A DNA stretch of 64,000 bases from Marinobacter litoralis (GTDB taxonomy: Bacteria > Pseudomonadota > Gammaproteobacteria > Pseudomonadales > Oleiphilaceae). The first letter of the stretch is position 1; the number at the start of each line of letters is the position of its first letter. Below, piece after piece: positions 9,001 to 18,308 of this stretch. The position numbers and the translations under genes are program-made. The stretch covers positions 1,550,001-1,614,000 of the forward strand of contig NZ_JAELVS010000001.1 of the NCBI RefSeq assembly GCF_016427555.1, read 5' to 3'. The notes below the pieces were generated by a model. That model ran no database searches. It was given only the letters and a program-made list of their open reading frames with translations, and was not told the DNA's origin.

Positions 9001-10713
9001 TTAATCCTTCGTCACGCGGTTGGCTTCTTCAAGGCTGGTCACACCCTGAATCACCTTCATCAGGGCGGACTGCCTTAGAGTACGGAAGCCTTCGGCCTGC
9101 GCTTTTTTAGCAATTTGAATCGAGCTGGCTTCTTCCATAATCATGCTGGCCAGCTCATCTGTAATCTTGACCACCTCGTAAATACCAACGCGGCCTTTAT
9201 ACCCACCACTGCATTTATCACAGCCCTTGGGGCGGAACAACGTGAACCCTGTATCAATTTGTTCCTGTGTGAACCCTTCGGCTAAAAGCACGTCTTTTGG
9301 TACGTCTGCGGGTTGTTTGCAGCTGCAAAGCCGTCGGCCCAATCGCTGAGCGATGATCAGGCTCACGGAGGTCGCGATGTTAAACGCAGGAACACCCATG
9401 TTCATCATTCGGGTCAGAGTTTCCGCTGCGCTATTGGTGTGCAGGGTAGATAAAACCAAGTGACCGGTTTGAGAAGCCTTTATAGCAATGTTCGCGGTTT
9501 CCAAATCCCGGATCTCACCGACCATGATCACGTCGGGGTCTTGCCGGAGGAACGCACGGAGGGCTTCGGCAAAACCTAGGCCCACCTTTGTATTCACGTT
9601 TACCTGGTTAATGCCTTCCAGGTTAATTTCGGCAGGGTCTTCCGCAGTCGAAATATTCCGCTCGTTGGTGTTCAAAATGTTCAGGCCGGTATACAGAGAA
9701 ACCGTTTTACCAGAACCGGTGGGGCCGGTGACCAGAATCATCCCTTGAGGCTGTTCAAGAGCCTCAAGGTAAAGTTGCTTCTGGTCCTCTTCGTAGCCGA
9801 GCACGTCGATGCCGAGTTTTGCTTGGCTCGGATCGAGAATCCGTAATACGATTTTCTCACCCCAGAGCGTCGGTAGAGTGTTGACTCGGAAGTCGATGGC
9901 CTTGGTTTTGGAGAGCTTCATCTTGATCCGGCCATCCTGCGGCACCCGGCGCTCGGAAATGTCCAGCTGAGCCATGATTTTCACGCGAGCAGAAATTTTC
10001 GGGGCGAGCTTGATAGAAGGCCGAGAGACCTCTTTCAAAATGCCGTCGGTCCGATAACGAACTCGATAAGACTTTTCATATGGCTCGAAGTGAATGTCGG
10101 AGGCGCCGCCGCGAATCGCATCTAACAGCATTTTGTTGACGTATTTTACGATAGGCGCATCGTCAACTTCGGCGGTTGATGCTGCATTGTCTTCTTCCGT
10201 GTCGCCGCCTTCCGTTTCAACGCCTTCAAGGTCGGCATCGTCGAGATCACCCATGGTTGTGTCATGGGACTCAAGATACTTCTCGATTGCAGTGCGGAGC
10301 TTGGCGTCATCGACAAGGATGGCATCAGTACTCAGCCCGGTGTTGAACTTAATCTCGTCCAACGCTTGAATGTTGGTTGGATCAGAAACAGCAATAAACA
10401 GCCGATTGCCTCTTTTATAGAGAGGGAGGGCGTTGTGCTTTCGGATCAGTTTCTCGTCGACCGACTTCTCAGGCATCATCTCTGGCAAGAAAGACTCCAG
10501 GTCGAGAACAGAGATGCCGAACTCCATCGCAGCAGAGAAGGCTAATTTGGAACTGTCAGCCAGATCATTCTGAGTGAGGTAAGTGATGAGAGGGATGCGA
10601 TTCTCGGACGCTTGGGTGAACGCATCTTTAGCGATGTCCTCGTCCAGAAGCCCGTCATCAACAAATCGACGGGCCAGGCCCGTAAGCGTTACGTTTCGGT
10701 TGTTGCTGGCCAT
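9001..10713 (-). CDS. pilB: Type IV pilus assembly ATPase PilB
   Basis: Cytoplasmic hexameric ATPase powering pilus extension. A GspE/PilB N-terminal domain (about 1-150) is followed by the motor domain with Walker A GPTGSGKT (about 325-332), Asp box, Walker B region [12 protein letters not shown] and His box STLHTN. The zinc tetracysteine element (CSC ... CDKC) near 460-500 is intact. Length 570 is normal. Start at the ATG at 10713. An acidic stretch around 155-175 ([20 protein letters not shown]) links the N-domain and the motor. Confidence 0.96.
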   Translation of the reverse strand: MASNNRNVTLTGLARRFVDDGLLDEDIAKDAFTQASENRIPLITYLTQNDLADSSKLAFSAAMEFGISVLDLESFLPEMMPEKSVDEKLIRKHNALPLYKRGNRLFIAVSDPTNIQALDEIKFNTGLSTDAILVDDAKLRTAIEKYLESHDTTMGDLDDADLEGVETEGGDTEEDNAASTAEVDDAPIVKYVNKMLLDAIRGGASDIHFEPYEKSYRVRYRTDGILKEVSRPSIKLAPKISARVKIMAQLDISERRVPQDGRIKMKLSKTKAIDFRVNTLPTLWGEKIVLRILDPSQAKLGIDVLGYEEDQKQLYLEALEQPQGMILVTGPTGSGKTVSLYTGLNILNTNERNISTAEDPAEINLEGINQVNVNTKVGLGFAEALRAFLRQDPDVIMVGEIRDLETANIAIKASQTGHLVLSTLHTNSAAETLTRMMNMGVPAFNIATSVSLIIAQRLGRRLCSCKQPADVPKDVLLAEGFTQEQIDTGFTLFRPKGCDKCSGGYKGRVGIYEVVKITDELASMIMEEASSIQIAKKAQAEGFRTLRQSALMKVIQGVTSLEEANRVTKD

Positions 10714-10880
10714 ATATGCTCTGAGGAAAGTCTTGTAAGTGGCTGAATCACGTATTTATGAGCATAGAGTTTAGATGTAGTAGGTAGGTTTGGAAAGGTT
10801 GCTAGATCTCAAGTTTGGTTTTTGGTCGGGATTGTACAAGGCGAGTCTTCAGTTTGATGACGCTTCAATCTGGCGGCTCG

Positions 10881-10897
10881 GTGACAAAATTTGTCAC
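10881..10897. promoter_or_regulatory. 17-bp perfect inverted repeat in the pilB/pilA divergent region
   Basis: GTGACAAA and TTTGTCAC flank a single central base. It lies between divergent pilB (start 10713) and pilA (start 11110), 40 bases before a CRP-like site. The arm spacing does not fit CRP. It looks like an operator for a dimeric regulator, but the regulator cannot be named from sequence alone. Confidence 0.5.
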
Positions 10898-10936
10898 TCG
10901 CGGCCATTTTTCGGCTAGGGATGCGCTTTGTTGTTG

Positions 10937-10952
10937 TGTGACGTATGTCACG
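10937..10952. promoter_or_regulatory. CRP/Vfr-type site upstream of pilA
   Basis: TGTGA-N6-TCACG matches the TGTGA-N6-TCACA consensus at nine of ten positions. It lies about 80 bases upstream of the expected pilA transcription start. In Pseudomonas the CRP homologue Vfr influences twitching, which makes a cAMP input plausible, but binding is inferred only. Confidence 0.5.
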
Positions 10953-11003
10953 CAGATGCTTTAACTCATTGAGTGGGCGCTGTTTACGTATGTTATCTTG
11001 CAT

Positions 11004-11020
11004 TTGGCACGCTCGATGCT
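11004..11020 (+). promoter_or_regulatory. Sigma-54 (-24/-12) promoter of pilA
   Basis: TTGGCACGCTCGATGCT fits the sigma-54 consensus, with GG at 11006-11007 and GC at 11018-11019 exactly 12 bases apart. Transcription should start near 11031, giving an untranslated leader of about 80 bases before the pilA ATG. Pilin genes of pseudomonads are driven by RpoN with PilSR, so this fits. The 396-base pilB-pilA gap otherwise holds only the two inverted-repeat sites listed. Confidence 0.85.
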
Positions 11021-11109
11021 TAACTTACTCCAAGCTCAAAGCGGTCACGGGGTAACGCTCCACCGCCCCGGAGCTACTAAGAACCAAAAAACGACATAGA
11101 GGTCGAATT

Positions 11110-11631
11110 ATGCAAAAGATTCAAATGAACAAAGGCCAGCAAGGTTTTACTCTGATTGAATTGATGATCGTTGTTGCGATCATTGGTATTTTGGCGGCTG
11201 TGGCGATTCCGGCTTATCAAGATTACACAATTCGAGCAAAGGTTTCTGAAGGGTTGACCCTATCTTCTGCTTTGAAAACTGCAATAACTGAGACTTTCCA
11301 GAGCCGCGGTCCTGGGTCCATGGAATGCACCGATGCCGCAACTTGTGATTCGATCGGTGCAACATTGCTCGATACTACTGCTCTCGCGGGCAACGACAAT
11401 GTTGATAGCATCTCAAGTAGTTCTACAGGAGTGATTACTATTACCTATGAAACAGCTGTCGTGCCAGCAACGGAAAACGTGCTTCAATTGACACCGGTTG
11501 CTGCCGACGGAACGACCGCATTGGATTTGTCTGCAGTCGCGAACGCGGGTACTCAAGTTAATTGGACATGTAGCATTGACCCTGCAGCTAATGCGCTCAA
11601 AGACAAATACCGTCCGGCTAATTGTCGTTAA
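11110..11631 (+). CDS. pilA: Type IV major pilin PilA
   Basis: Type IVa prepilin. A 12-residue leader with Gly at -1 is followed by [20 protein letters not shown]; Phe is mature residue 1 and Glu5 is present. The globular domain carries a Cys pair in each half (CTDAATC around residues 72-78, CSIDPA ... PANC at the end), the last pair forming the usual C-terminal disulphide loop. Length 173 is slightly above the common 145-160. Divergent from pilBCD and followed by its own terminator, so it is a monocistronic, strongly controlled gene. Confidence 0.95.
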   Translation: MQKIQMNKGQQGFTLIELMIVVAIIGILAAVAIPAYQDYTIRAKVSEGLTLSSALKTAITETFQSRGPGSMECTDAATCDSIGATLLDTTALAGNDNVDSISSSSTGVITITYETAVVPATENVLQLTPVAADGTTALDLSAVANAGTQVNWTCSIDPAANALKDKYRPANCR

Positions 11632-11678
11632 GATTAACCTTGGCCATAGATAATTTATCGCTTGGCTAGGTCAAAGGA

Positions 11679-11708
11679 GCCCGGAAGTGTTTTATTCCGG
11701 GCTTTTTC
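11679..11708 (+). terminator. Rho-independent terminator of pilA
   Basis: Perfect 8-bp stem GCCCGGAA / TTCCGGGC (11679-11686 and 11695-11702), 8-base loop, followed by TTTTTC. It lies 47 bases after the pilA stop. Confidence 0.9.
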
Positions 11709-12013
11709 ATTTTGAGCACGCGCAATCTCGGCTTATACATTTCGCTAATTTTGGCGGATGTTGTTCCGCCCCACGGGGCAGAGATGATTTTAGATCGAGA
11801 TATGTCGGAAAATTCAGCTCTTTTAGAACTGAAATCGTTCTACGTTTATAGCTTCGGCTGATTTGCGTCGCTTCGCTAGCCCCAAGCAATCTAAAAGCTA
11901 ATGGGTATTGCGTCCTGCAAGCCAGCTAGATTCGGTTTCGGCGCTGAAAGTAAATCTGTGTTTGAAGTCCCCAGCGCCGTGCAGCCTTTCCTCATGGTTA
12001 GTTCGCACTCCAC
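11709..12013. other. Non-coding stretch between pilA and the glutaredoxin gene
   Basis: No convincing reading frame, tRNA fold or repeat of the two dispersed families was found here. Small hairpins exist (for example CCCC-AC-GGGG near 11770 and TTCAG ... CTGAA near 11815), but none is supported as an RNA gene. Confidence 0.5.
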
Positions 12014-12400
12014 TCAACCAAACTCCCTCCCCAACCAATCATTAATTTCCCCAGACTCATACATCCACCGCTCCACACCCTGCTCATCCCTAATCAACAA
12101 ACAAGGCACCTTAACCGCCCCACCACCTTTCAAAAGCGCCTCCCTATGCACCGGATCACGCTGCGCATCCCGCCGCTCAATATCCAGCCCCAGTCGGGCC
12201 ATCTCCTTACGAACCTTGATGCAAAACGGACAAGCACGAAACTCGTAAAGCGCGAGATTTGCGGTAGCTTTATCAATTTCAGCCTGCCGCTCAGGGGAGC
12301 GTTCAATGGCCTTAGGTGTGGTAAGTTTCTCTGAAAGCAGCATAAACGGCGTCAGAATCAAGCGGAGCAGGCGGAAAAAAGCCCGGATAATCATTCGCAT
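12014..12400 (-). CDS. Membrane-anchored glutaredoxin-like protein
   Basis: 128 residues. A hydrophobic N-terminal segment (about 3-22) is followed by a linker and a glutaredoxin domain with the CPFC redox centre (about 57-60). The cis-Pro is in VKVPCLL, and the GE-containing helix (YESGEINDWL) binds glutathione in the family. It likely reduces disulphides or glutathione adducts at the cytoplasmic face of the inner membrane; the partner is unknown. The last part of the coding strand is strikingly rich in G and T at third positions. No operon partner. Confidence 0.85.
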   Translation of the reverse strand: MRMIIRAFFRLLRLILTPFMLLSEKLTTPKAIERSPERQAEIDKATANLALYEFRACPFCIKVRKEMARLGLDIERRDAQRDPVHREALLKGGGAVKVPCLLIRDEQGVERWMYESGEINDWLGREFG

Positions 12401-12477
12401 AATAAAACCTAAGCAGTATCGAAATGGGTGTGGCTATTGAAAATAGGGCGGCAAGGATATCATGCCCACGAAGTAAA

Positions 12478-12494
12478 TTGGGGTCAGACCCCAA
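12478..12494. repeat. Short GGGGTCAGACCCC palindrome
   Basis: TTGGGGTCAGACCCCAA, a single arm-like unit of the dispersed family, six bases downstream of the MscS-type gene stop. It could act as a hairpin at the end of that transcript. Confidence 0.8.
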
Positions 12495-12500
12495 TCCGGC

Positions 12501-14699
12501 TTATGCCTCGCTGGGCCCGCGGCGCTCTAAATACGCCGAGCCGCTACCGCCTTCGCCTTCCATGTGCACGCTGATCCGCGGTGCGGCCACGTCGATGAAG
12601 CGCTCTTCCATTTTCCGCTTCAGCAGCAAGTTGAAGGCGCGGGATACATCCCATTGGTACTCCGGTTTGGTGCGCATGCGCATTCGTAGCACGGGGCAGC
12701 CTTCTTCGAAGGCGTGGATGCCCTGCATTTCCAGTGGCGACCATATCAGCCAGCGCATGTCTGGCTGCAGGCGTAGGTCGTCGGCGGTTTCGTTCATTAG
12801 CAATATGGCGTCGTCGATGGGCAGTTCTCTTGGGATGCGGATTTTCAGCAGCGCGATACCAAACTGGCGCGACATGTTATGAATGGAGCTGATTTTGCTG
12901 AACGTGATGTGATGCACCACGCCTTCCAGGTCCCGCAGGCGCACGGTGCGCAGGTTAAAGCCTTCCACGGTGCCCATGAATCCGTTGATCTGCACGAAAT
13001 CCCCCACCGACATGGAGTCTTCCACCACAATAAACAGCCCGGTGATCAAGTCCTGCACCAGTGTTTGCGCACCAAAACCGACCGCAAGGCCGATAATACC
13101 GGCACCGGCTAACAGGGGCGTCACGTCTACACCAAGGGTAGACAGGCTTACCAATGTGGCGATGATCAGGATGGTAATCAGCAACGTGTTGCGGGCGATG
13201 GGCAGTATGGTTTGTGCGCGGGCGGTTTGGATTCGCTTTTTGCGCTCGCCGCCACCCATGGCCCGTTCCAGTAATTCGTCGATGAAAATCCAGGTCAGTT
13301 TTGCCACCAACAGAATCACCACAACGCCCGTCAGGCTGTTCGCCAAGCCGACGCTGACCGAAGGCTTTCCGGCCAGGCCGAACAACGATAAACCCCAGAT
13401 TTGCAGGGTCAATTCGAAGAAAACGAGCCAGGCAGAGGCCTGAATCAGGTTATATCCAAAGCGCACCAGCCTGCGGCTAAAGGTACTCAAAGACCGGTGT
13501 TTGGGCCGATTCTGTTGAATGCCGAGCAGGCCTTGCAGGGCAAGAGTCAGCGCCAGGAGCAGAGCGCAAATCATGGCTTTGCCCAGCGCTGCATCGGCCT
13601 CGCCACCGTTGATGTACACCGCCACCACCGAGGCGCTGATCGCCACCAGCAAAGGGATGTGCCAAAGCCGGGCCAATAGGGCGATGACTTCCCGCGATAC
13701 GCCTTCGTTTTTCCGTTGGTTGTACGGGCGGTTGCGAATCAGGTGGGTAACGGGGCGCCGGTTGCGAACAATCAGGTAAAAACTCATCAGAGCAGCAATC
13801 ACGCTGAACACCAGCGCCAGTGCACTGGCCAATTCCGTGCCTAGCTGCTCGGTCAGCTCGGTGGTGCTTAACGAATCTTCAAGGGCGAAGAGCGCCCCAA
13901 TGATAAACAGCGGCAACAGCATGCGCCGGCGCAGAATCATCACCGCCGGCAAACGGTGGCCATTGGAGAAAACGGAAATCATCACGTCGAACAGCGAGGT
14001 CAGAATGCGCGCGCTGAGGCCTGTGTATGCCAGAATCAATACGGTGGTTTGTGCAGGCTCGGAGATGCCGAACGTGGGGAGCCCGGTCAGTAGCCCAAGA
14101 AAGGTCAGCAGCCAGGGCAGAATCCGCCGGAGAAAGTGCAGGGCCAGCAGCCAAGGCCTGGGGTTACGGGGCATCTCCAGGGGCCAGTCCCGCCACACAA
14201 AAAACACTTGGCCAAGACGTGACAGCCCCCACAGCACCGATAGCCATACGGCCAGCCCCGCAGTGATTTCTGCAAGCTCGCGCACAGACGCGCTGTTCAG
14301 TAATGTGCGAGCGGCGGTGTAGGCATTCGCAAAGTGTGTTTTCCAAATGGAAAGCGTGCTGGGTGGGGCGCTTTCTGTGCTGCCGTCATCGTTGAAAAAG
14401 ACTGCAAGCGCTCCCAGCAAACCTTCGCTGTCTGAGGCGCTGCCTATGGCTGATGAAGACAGCGCTTCCAGCCCTGCTTGAATGGCTTTGAGTTGCTGCA
14501 CCAGCGCTGAGCGCTCTGCATCGTTCTCCAGCGCTTGAATGGTGACTTCCAGTGAGGCCTGAAGCTCTTCCGGTGATTTCTCATCTTTATCTTCCTGCGC
14601 GGAAAAGCCCGGAATACCGGGCAAAGACAAAGGATTTGCCAAAGCAGGCGTACCGAGAAACAATAAACACAGGCCAAGTAGGACAACCAAACCCCTCAA
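12501..14699 (-). CDS. Large MscS-family mechanosensitive channel (YbiO-like)
   Basis: About 732 residues. A signal peptide is followed by a periplasmic helical region (about 35-150), then roughly ten membrane segments and the MscS core: pore helix GAGIIGLAVGFGAQTLVQDL, then the beta domain ED-SM-SVGDFVQINGFMGTVE and the C-terminal alpha/beta cage. The architecture fits YbiO/MscM-type channels that release solutes on hypo-osmotic shock. The TTG at 14699 is chosen because AGAGGT lies at proper distance and the signal peptide follows at once; a TTG at 14717 is further from any ribosome site. Confidence 0.88.
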   Translation of the reverse strand: MRGLVVLLGLCLLFLGTPALANPLSLPGIPGFSAQEDKDEKSPEELQASLEVTIQALENDAERSALVQQLKAIQAGLEALSSSAIGSASDSEGLLGALAVFFNDDGSTESAPPSTLSIWKTHFANAYTAARTLLNSASVRELAEITAGLAVWLSVLWGLSRLGQVFFVWRDWPLEMPRNPRPWLLALHFLRRILPWLLTFLGLLTGLPTFGISEPAQTTVLILAYTGLSARILTSLFDVMISVFSNGHRLPAVMILRRRMLLPLFIIGALFALEDSLSTTELTEQLGTELASALALVFSVIAALMSFYLIVRNRRPVTHLIRNRPYNQRKNEGVSREVIALLARLWHIPLLVAISASVVAVYINGGEADAALGKAMICALLLALTLALQGLLGIQQNRPKHRSLSTFSRRLVRFGYNLIQASAWLVFFELTLQIWGLSLFGLAGKPSVSVGLANSLTGVVVILLVAKLTWIFIDELLERAMGGGERKKRIQTARAQTILPIARNTLLITILIIATLVSLSTLGVDVTPLLAGAGIIGLAVGFGAQTLVQDLITGLFIVVEDSMSVGDFVQINGFMGTVEGFNLRTVRLRDLEGVVHHITFSKISSIHNMSRQFGIALLKIRIPRELPIDDAILLMNETADDLRLQPDMRWLIWSPLEMQGIHAFEEGCPVLRMRMRTKPEYQWDVSRAFNLLLKRKMEERFIDVAAPRISVHMEGEGGSGSAYLERRGPSEA

Positions 14700-14800
14700 G
14701 CTTTCACCTCTTTGCAAGCAGAGAATGTGTAATTTAGCTATTTTGGCGTACTACCGTACCACACTACCTGAATCGCATCGCTAACGAGCTGCTGCGACAC

Positions 14801-14827
14801 GGGGTCAGACCCCACGGGTCTGACCCC
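14801..14827. repeat. GGGGTCAGACCC hairpin repeat
   Basis: Perfect 12-bp arms (14801-14812, 14816-14827) around CAC, followed by CAATCTCC. It sits between the ppnP stop and the channel gene, in the range where a ppnP terminator would be. Confidence 0.88.
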
Positions 14828-14840
14828 CAATCTCCAAACC

Positions 14841-15122
14841 TCATTCGTAAGTACAAAAATAAGCCGTATCCATCTCCGCCTTAGCCTTAAAACTGGCATT
14901 TGCGTCCACCTCAAACGCATCACCGGCTCCGTAATGTACCCAGTTGTCACTGCCAGGCAGCTGAACGGTCAATGCACCACTAACAACCGTCATAACTTCC
15001 TTTTGACTGGTGCCAAACTCATACTCACCCGGGCTGATCACACCCACCGTGGCAGGTAGTGTCTCGCCCTGAAGGGCAATGGATTTCACTTTACCGTCAA
15101 AATACTCATTTACACTCAGCAT
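14841..15122 (-). CDS. ppnP: Pyrimidine/purine nucleoside phosphorylase PpnP
   Basis: A 93-residue cupin-like protein (formerly YaiE, DUF1255) that phosphorolyses several nucleosides to base and ribose-1-phosphate. Motifs: [11 protein letters not shown] at the start, [26 protein letters not shown] and the C-terminal TAYFCTYE. Start at the third of three closely spaced ATGs (15122): GAGGA lies at the right distance for it, and E. coli PpnP also begins at this point (ML-NEYF). Confidence 0.93.
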   Translation of the reverse strand: MLSVNEYFDGKVKSIALQGETLPATVGVISPGEYEFGTSQKEVMTVVSGALTVQLPGSDNWVHYGAGDAFEVDANASFKAKAEMDTAYFCTYE

Positions 15123-15161
15123 AGCCATCATTCCTCATAAGTTGGGTGGCTAAGATACCAT

Positions 15162-15215
15162 GGGGTCAGACCCCCGATACATTTCGCCGAGCAAAATGTT
15201 TTGGGGTCTGACCCC
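15162..15215. repeat. Paired GGGGTCAGACCCC repeat with ATACATTT spacer
   Basis: A GGGGTCAGACCCC unit, a 28-base spacer containing GATACATTTCG and CAAAATGTTTT, and an inverted second unit GGGGTCTGACCCC. The whole can fold into one long hairpin. Same layout as the copies at 19454 and 20328. Confidence 0.88.
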
Positions 15216-15317
15216 GATAAAGGTAATCGCATTCGATTATTTGCTCCCCTCTTTGCCTCGGTTTGCGATAAACTTCCGCGCACTTAAAAACCGAAAAATT
15301 CGTTAAGGAACTGATAC

Positions 15318-17222
15318 ATGGCGTTCGAATACGGTACCCAGAAACTCAATATCCGGAACCCATTCCGGTTTGAGGGTTTAGTACGTTCTGTCCGGGGCTT
15401 GGTATTGACGGCAATAGGGGTATACCTCTTGTTGCAGATTCAGCCATTGCTCTCTACGGATAAAACGCATGCTTGGCTGAGCTTGGCTATTGGCAGCGTG
15501 TTTGTCATCGGTGGTTTCAAGGCCTTGGGTATCGGGCTTTTTCAGGTCATGCGTTTTTTCGTCGGTCGGTCGGCGCCAGCTTCTCTGACGAAGAATGTCG
15601 CGAGGGAAGCCGTTCAGGAAAAAGAGCCTTCGCTTTATACGGCTCAAACGCTCCACAACATGTTGATGAGCAAAAGCAACCCGACGTTCACAGAACCTCA
15701 GGGCTGGTTTGCGCGTGCAGTGCATTCGCTTTTCCCGGGCTTGATTGTTACCCCGTGGCCTATCCGGAATGCGGCACAAACACTGGTTATGAAAATAACC
15801 CGAAGCCTCATTGCATTGGGTGCATTTTTAGTGGCTTCTGTGATTATTATGATGGTGTTTGCGGGTTCAGAGGGTGGTGAAGCCGGAAGTGCGGTGATTT
15901 CGCTGGCGTTTCAGACCGTGTTGCTGGTGTATCTCGGCCTTGTCTGGGTGAAGCTGGGTAACCCGCTGGCACGTGCGAATATGACTAAGCTCCACACATA
16001 CTCCAGTGGTGGATTGGCCCTGGTGGTTGTGGGCGCAATCGTTATTCCGGTATTGATGGCGCAAGGCTGGATTGCGATATGGGAGAACATTGGCTTTCGG
16101 GATAGGGCTGCTTTTGTTGAATTGCTGCCTGTTCTTGAGCCCATCTTCAGAACGGGAACGCTGTTAACGCTGACCATTGTCTGCGCTGCGGCGGTTGCTG
16201 CAGTGGCGGTGGTGTTGATTCGTGCGCGTATCCGCATGGTGGAAATCAAAACCAGTAGCTCAGAGAAAAACAGCAGCTGGCGGTTCGATCTGCACCCACG
16301 ACAAATTTTCACAACCCTGAGAGACCTGGTGCTGATGCAGCGCCGAGAGCAGGAATTGCCTAACCGTATGTATCAGGATACCAACGATACAGGGCAGGCA
16401 AACCGTGATAACGAGCAGTTTAACGGTGATTTGATTACTGAAATTCAGCCTGTGGTTGAAGAGGTTTCTGAACCTGCGGGCATGCGGTACGCGCGGATTG
16501 CAGGTACGGTGACGGCACAGATTCTCATGCTGATCGGTGCTGTGCTTTTCTGGCAAGGTGCTGAGAATGTGCTGTTCCACGTGAACGCGTGGGAACAGCT
16601 GATCGCTCAGCGTGCGAACGTTGAGTTGTTGCTCAACCAACTGTTGATTCCCGCAGGCGGTACCGTTGCTATGCTGCTTGCTTCGCTTCTACTGATGGGC
16701 TTTGGCCGGACGCTGGACAGAATCTGCCATATGTTCTGGGCTGAAATTTTCTTCCGCTCCAAGGTGTTTGATTTCCACTGCGAAGGCACCGTCATGCGCG
16801 CGACGCACTACCGCGGCGCAGATCGGCACAGTGCGTCCAGCGAGCAAGACGTATTTACCTTTGATGCGACCTATTTTGCCTTGGCTGCCGAGTTTGTCAG
16901 TTCCACCTTTGCGGTTTCTGGTCAATACAATCTGGAGCAGCCGCGCTACGTTCTGTCGATGAGTCCGTGTGACGGCTTCATGAACAGCGTTATGGGCGAT
17001 CTGGAAGATGAGTTCCGTCGCAGGGATGAGGAGATTCAAAGTGAAAAGCAGGCGGACAAAGCGCAGCGGCTCGACTACATTCGCCAGGAACAAGAAGCAC
17101 GTCGTACCGGAGATCTAACCGCTCAGGGGCTGGCGTCACCTCAGCAGCAGGCGCTTGAATCGGAAATGACTGTTGATAATGAGCGAGAGAAAATTAGCCG
17201 CTGGGAAGGTGAGGCCGACTAA
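15318..17222 (+). CDS. Unknown multi-pass membrane protein
   Basis: 634 residues, start ATG at 15318 with AAGGAA upstream. I do not recognise a family. It has about eight to ten hydrophobic segments: two near 25-75, two around 165-215, two or three around 220-300, and two around 410-475. A charged cytoplasmic loop of about 80 residues lies in the middle. The soluble C-terminus (about 490-634) contains a compact domain (FHCEGTVMRATHYRGADRHS) and ends in a highly charged helix rich in Glu, Arg and Gln (about 560-634), possibly coiled coil. Stand-alone gene. Confidence 0.8.
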   Translation: MAFEYGTQKLNIRNPFRFEGLVRSVRGLVLTAIGVYLLLQIQPLLSTDKTHAWLSLAIGSVFVIGGFKALGIGLFQVMRFFVGRSAPASLTKNVAREAVQEKEPSLYTAQTLHNMLMSKSNPTFTEPQGWFARAVHSLFPGLIVTPWPIRNAAQTLVMKITRSLIALGAFLVASVIIMMVFAGSEGGEAGSAVISLAFQTVLLVYLGLVWVKLGNPLARANMTKLHTYSSGGLALVVVGAIVIPVLMAQGWIAIWENIGFRDRAAFVELLPVLEPIFRTGTLLTLTIVCAAAVAAVAVVLIRARIRMVEIKTSSSEKNSSWRFDLHPRQIFTTLRDLVLMQRREQELPNRMYQDTNDTGQANRDNEQFNGDLITEIQPVVEEVSEPAGMRYARIAGTVTAQILMLIGAVLFWQGAENVLFHVNAWEQLIAQRANVELLLNQLLIPAGGTVAMLLASLLLMGFGRTLDRICHMFWAEIFFRSKVFDFHCEGTVMRATHYRGADRHSASSEQDVFTFDATYFALAAEFVSSTFAVSGQYNLEQPRYVLSMSPCDGFMNSVMGDLEDEFRRRDEEIQSEKQADKAQRLDYIRQEQEARRTGDLTAQGLASPQQQALESEMTVDNEREKISRWEGEAD

Positions 17223-17262
17223 GAATTGCGTCACGAAAAATCCATGTGTTAATTGATCCGTC

Positions 17263-17300
17263 CGCGCCATGGTTGAAGCCTGAGTTTCAATTATGGCGCG
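17263..17300 (+). repeat. Long imperfect hairpin after the unknown membrane protein gene
   Basis: CGCGCCAT (17263-17270) pairs with ATGGCGCG (17293-17300), and an inner TTGAA/TTCAA pair continues the stem. It lies about 40 bases after the stop at 17222. There is no U-run after it, so it may be a processing or mRNA-stabilising hairpin rather than a classical terminator. Confidence 0.5.
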
Positions 17301-17400
17301 AGTCGCGCTGTAACTCTTAAGTCTCCTGCCTGTTGCCACCACGTATTTTCCTATTCCTGAACTAAGCTGAAGTAAACGCCCCTGGAATGGTGGAAATACG

Positions 17401-18093
17401 ATGAAGCTTCGTTTCCTCGGCAGTACGGGTACCGTTACCGGCTCCCGCTATTTGCTTTCCGATGATAATCATCGGTTGCTGGTGGACTGCGGCATGTACC
17501 AAGGCGTGAAAACCCTGCGTCGGCGGAACTGGGCGCCTTTTCCGGTGAAGCCTTCCACTATTAACGCGGTGGTGCTCACACATGCTCATATTGACCATTC
17601 GGGTTATCTGCCGGCGTTGGTGAAAAATGGCTTCAAAGGAAAGATTTATTGCACCAAAGCCACCCATGAGCTGTGCAAGGTGTTGCTGCCGGACGCCGGG
17701 TTCTTGCAGGAAGAAGATGCGCGCTACGCCTTTAAGAAGAAATTCTCGAAACACGAGAAACCCGAACCGTTGTTCACCGAGAAAGATGCTTATGAAGCGC
17801 TCAAGCAGTTTGAGTCGTTGCATTATCACGAGGCGTTCGAGCCGGTAAAAGGTTTTGAGGTAACGTTCACGCCCGCCGGCCATATTCTGGGTTCCGCGTG
17901 TGTGCATGTGCATCACAAAGGTGCGGACCGAACGGTGGTGTTCAGCGGTGATGTGGGCAGGCAGGAGACATCATCATGCGCAAACGCATCACCGAAAAAT
18001 TCGGCAGGCTCCCAATCTCCAAATGACTACACCCAGTCCTCCCGCTCATGCCGAACACGTACAATAAACACGCTGCCAGAGTCGGTAATCTGA
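17401..18093 (+). pseudogene. Truncated metallo-beta-lactamase / beta-CASP RNA hydrolase-like gene
   Basis: The first 185 or so residues are a well-conserved metallo-beta-lactamase fold: FLGSTGTVTGSRY, metal site THAHIDHSG, then TPAGHILGSA and VVFSGDVG. Normal members run to about 450 residues with a beta-CASP domain and further metal ligands. Here homology stops near 17958, and the frame runs on through about 45 unrelated Ser/Thr/Asn-rich residues, overlapping the antisense parE gene, to a stop at 18093. The break is followed by CCCAATCTCCAA, the tail of the dispersed palindrome repeat. The product would lack the catalytic C-terminal half, so I treat it as broken. Confidence 0.82.
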
Positions 18094-18308
18094 TAAATCA
18101 CAATATGCACGCCAATTGGATGGATTCGAACGGGTGGTGATATCTCTACTCGTTCTGCCGCCGCGTATGGATTCTGGGCCAAAAACTCAAAGCAGGCCCC
18201 AAGCTGGGCATGGTATTTCGCTGCCTGCGCCTCTCCGAAGTTTTCCAGCCCATGTAGGTAGATGGCAATAATGTCTTCTTCAGCTTTCCTGCTGAGAAAG
18301 TACCTCAT
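18027..18308 (-). CDS. parE: ParE-type toxin
   Basis: 93 residues of the RelE/ParE superfamily. The start RYFLSRKAEEDIIAIYLHG and the end VFIVRVRHEREDW match ParE toxins, which poison DNA gyrase. Its start overlaps the end of the antitoxin gene by 29 bases, the normal coupled order (antitoxin first). It lies antisense to the tail of the broken metallo-beta-lactamase gene, which suggests the module arrived at or after that break. Confidence 0.88.
   Translation of the reverse strand: MRYFLSRKAEEDIIAIYLHGLENFGEAQAAKYHAQLGACFEFLAQNPYAAAERVEISPPVRIHPIGVHIVIYQITDSGSVFIVRVRHEREDWV

Noticed and set aside
10809..11003. Small open frame on the minus strand between pilB and pilA
   Set aside because: It overlaps the CRP-like site and both palindromes, has no ribosome site, and its product is a low-complexity basic peptide.
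12542..12551. ops-like match on the minus strand in the MscS-type gene
   Set aside because: It lies at the very 3' end of the channel gene with no polysaccharide gene downstream on that strand; chance from Gly-rich codons.
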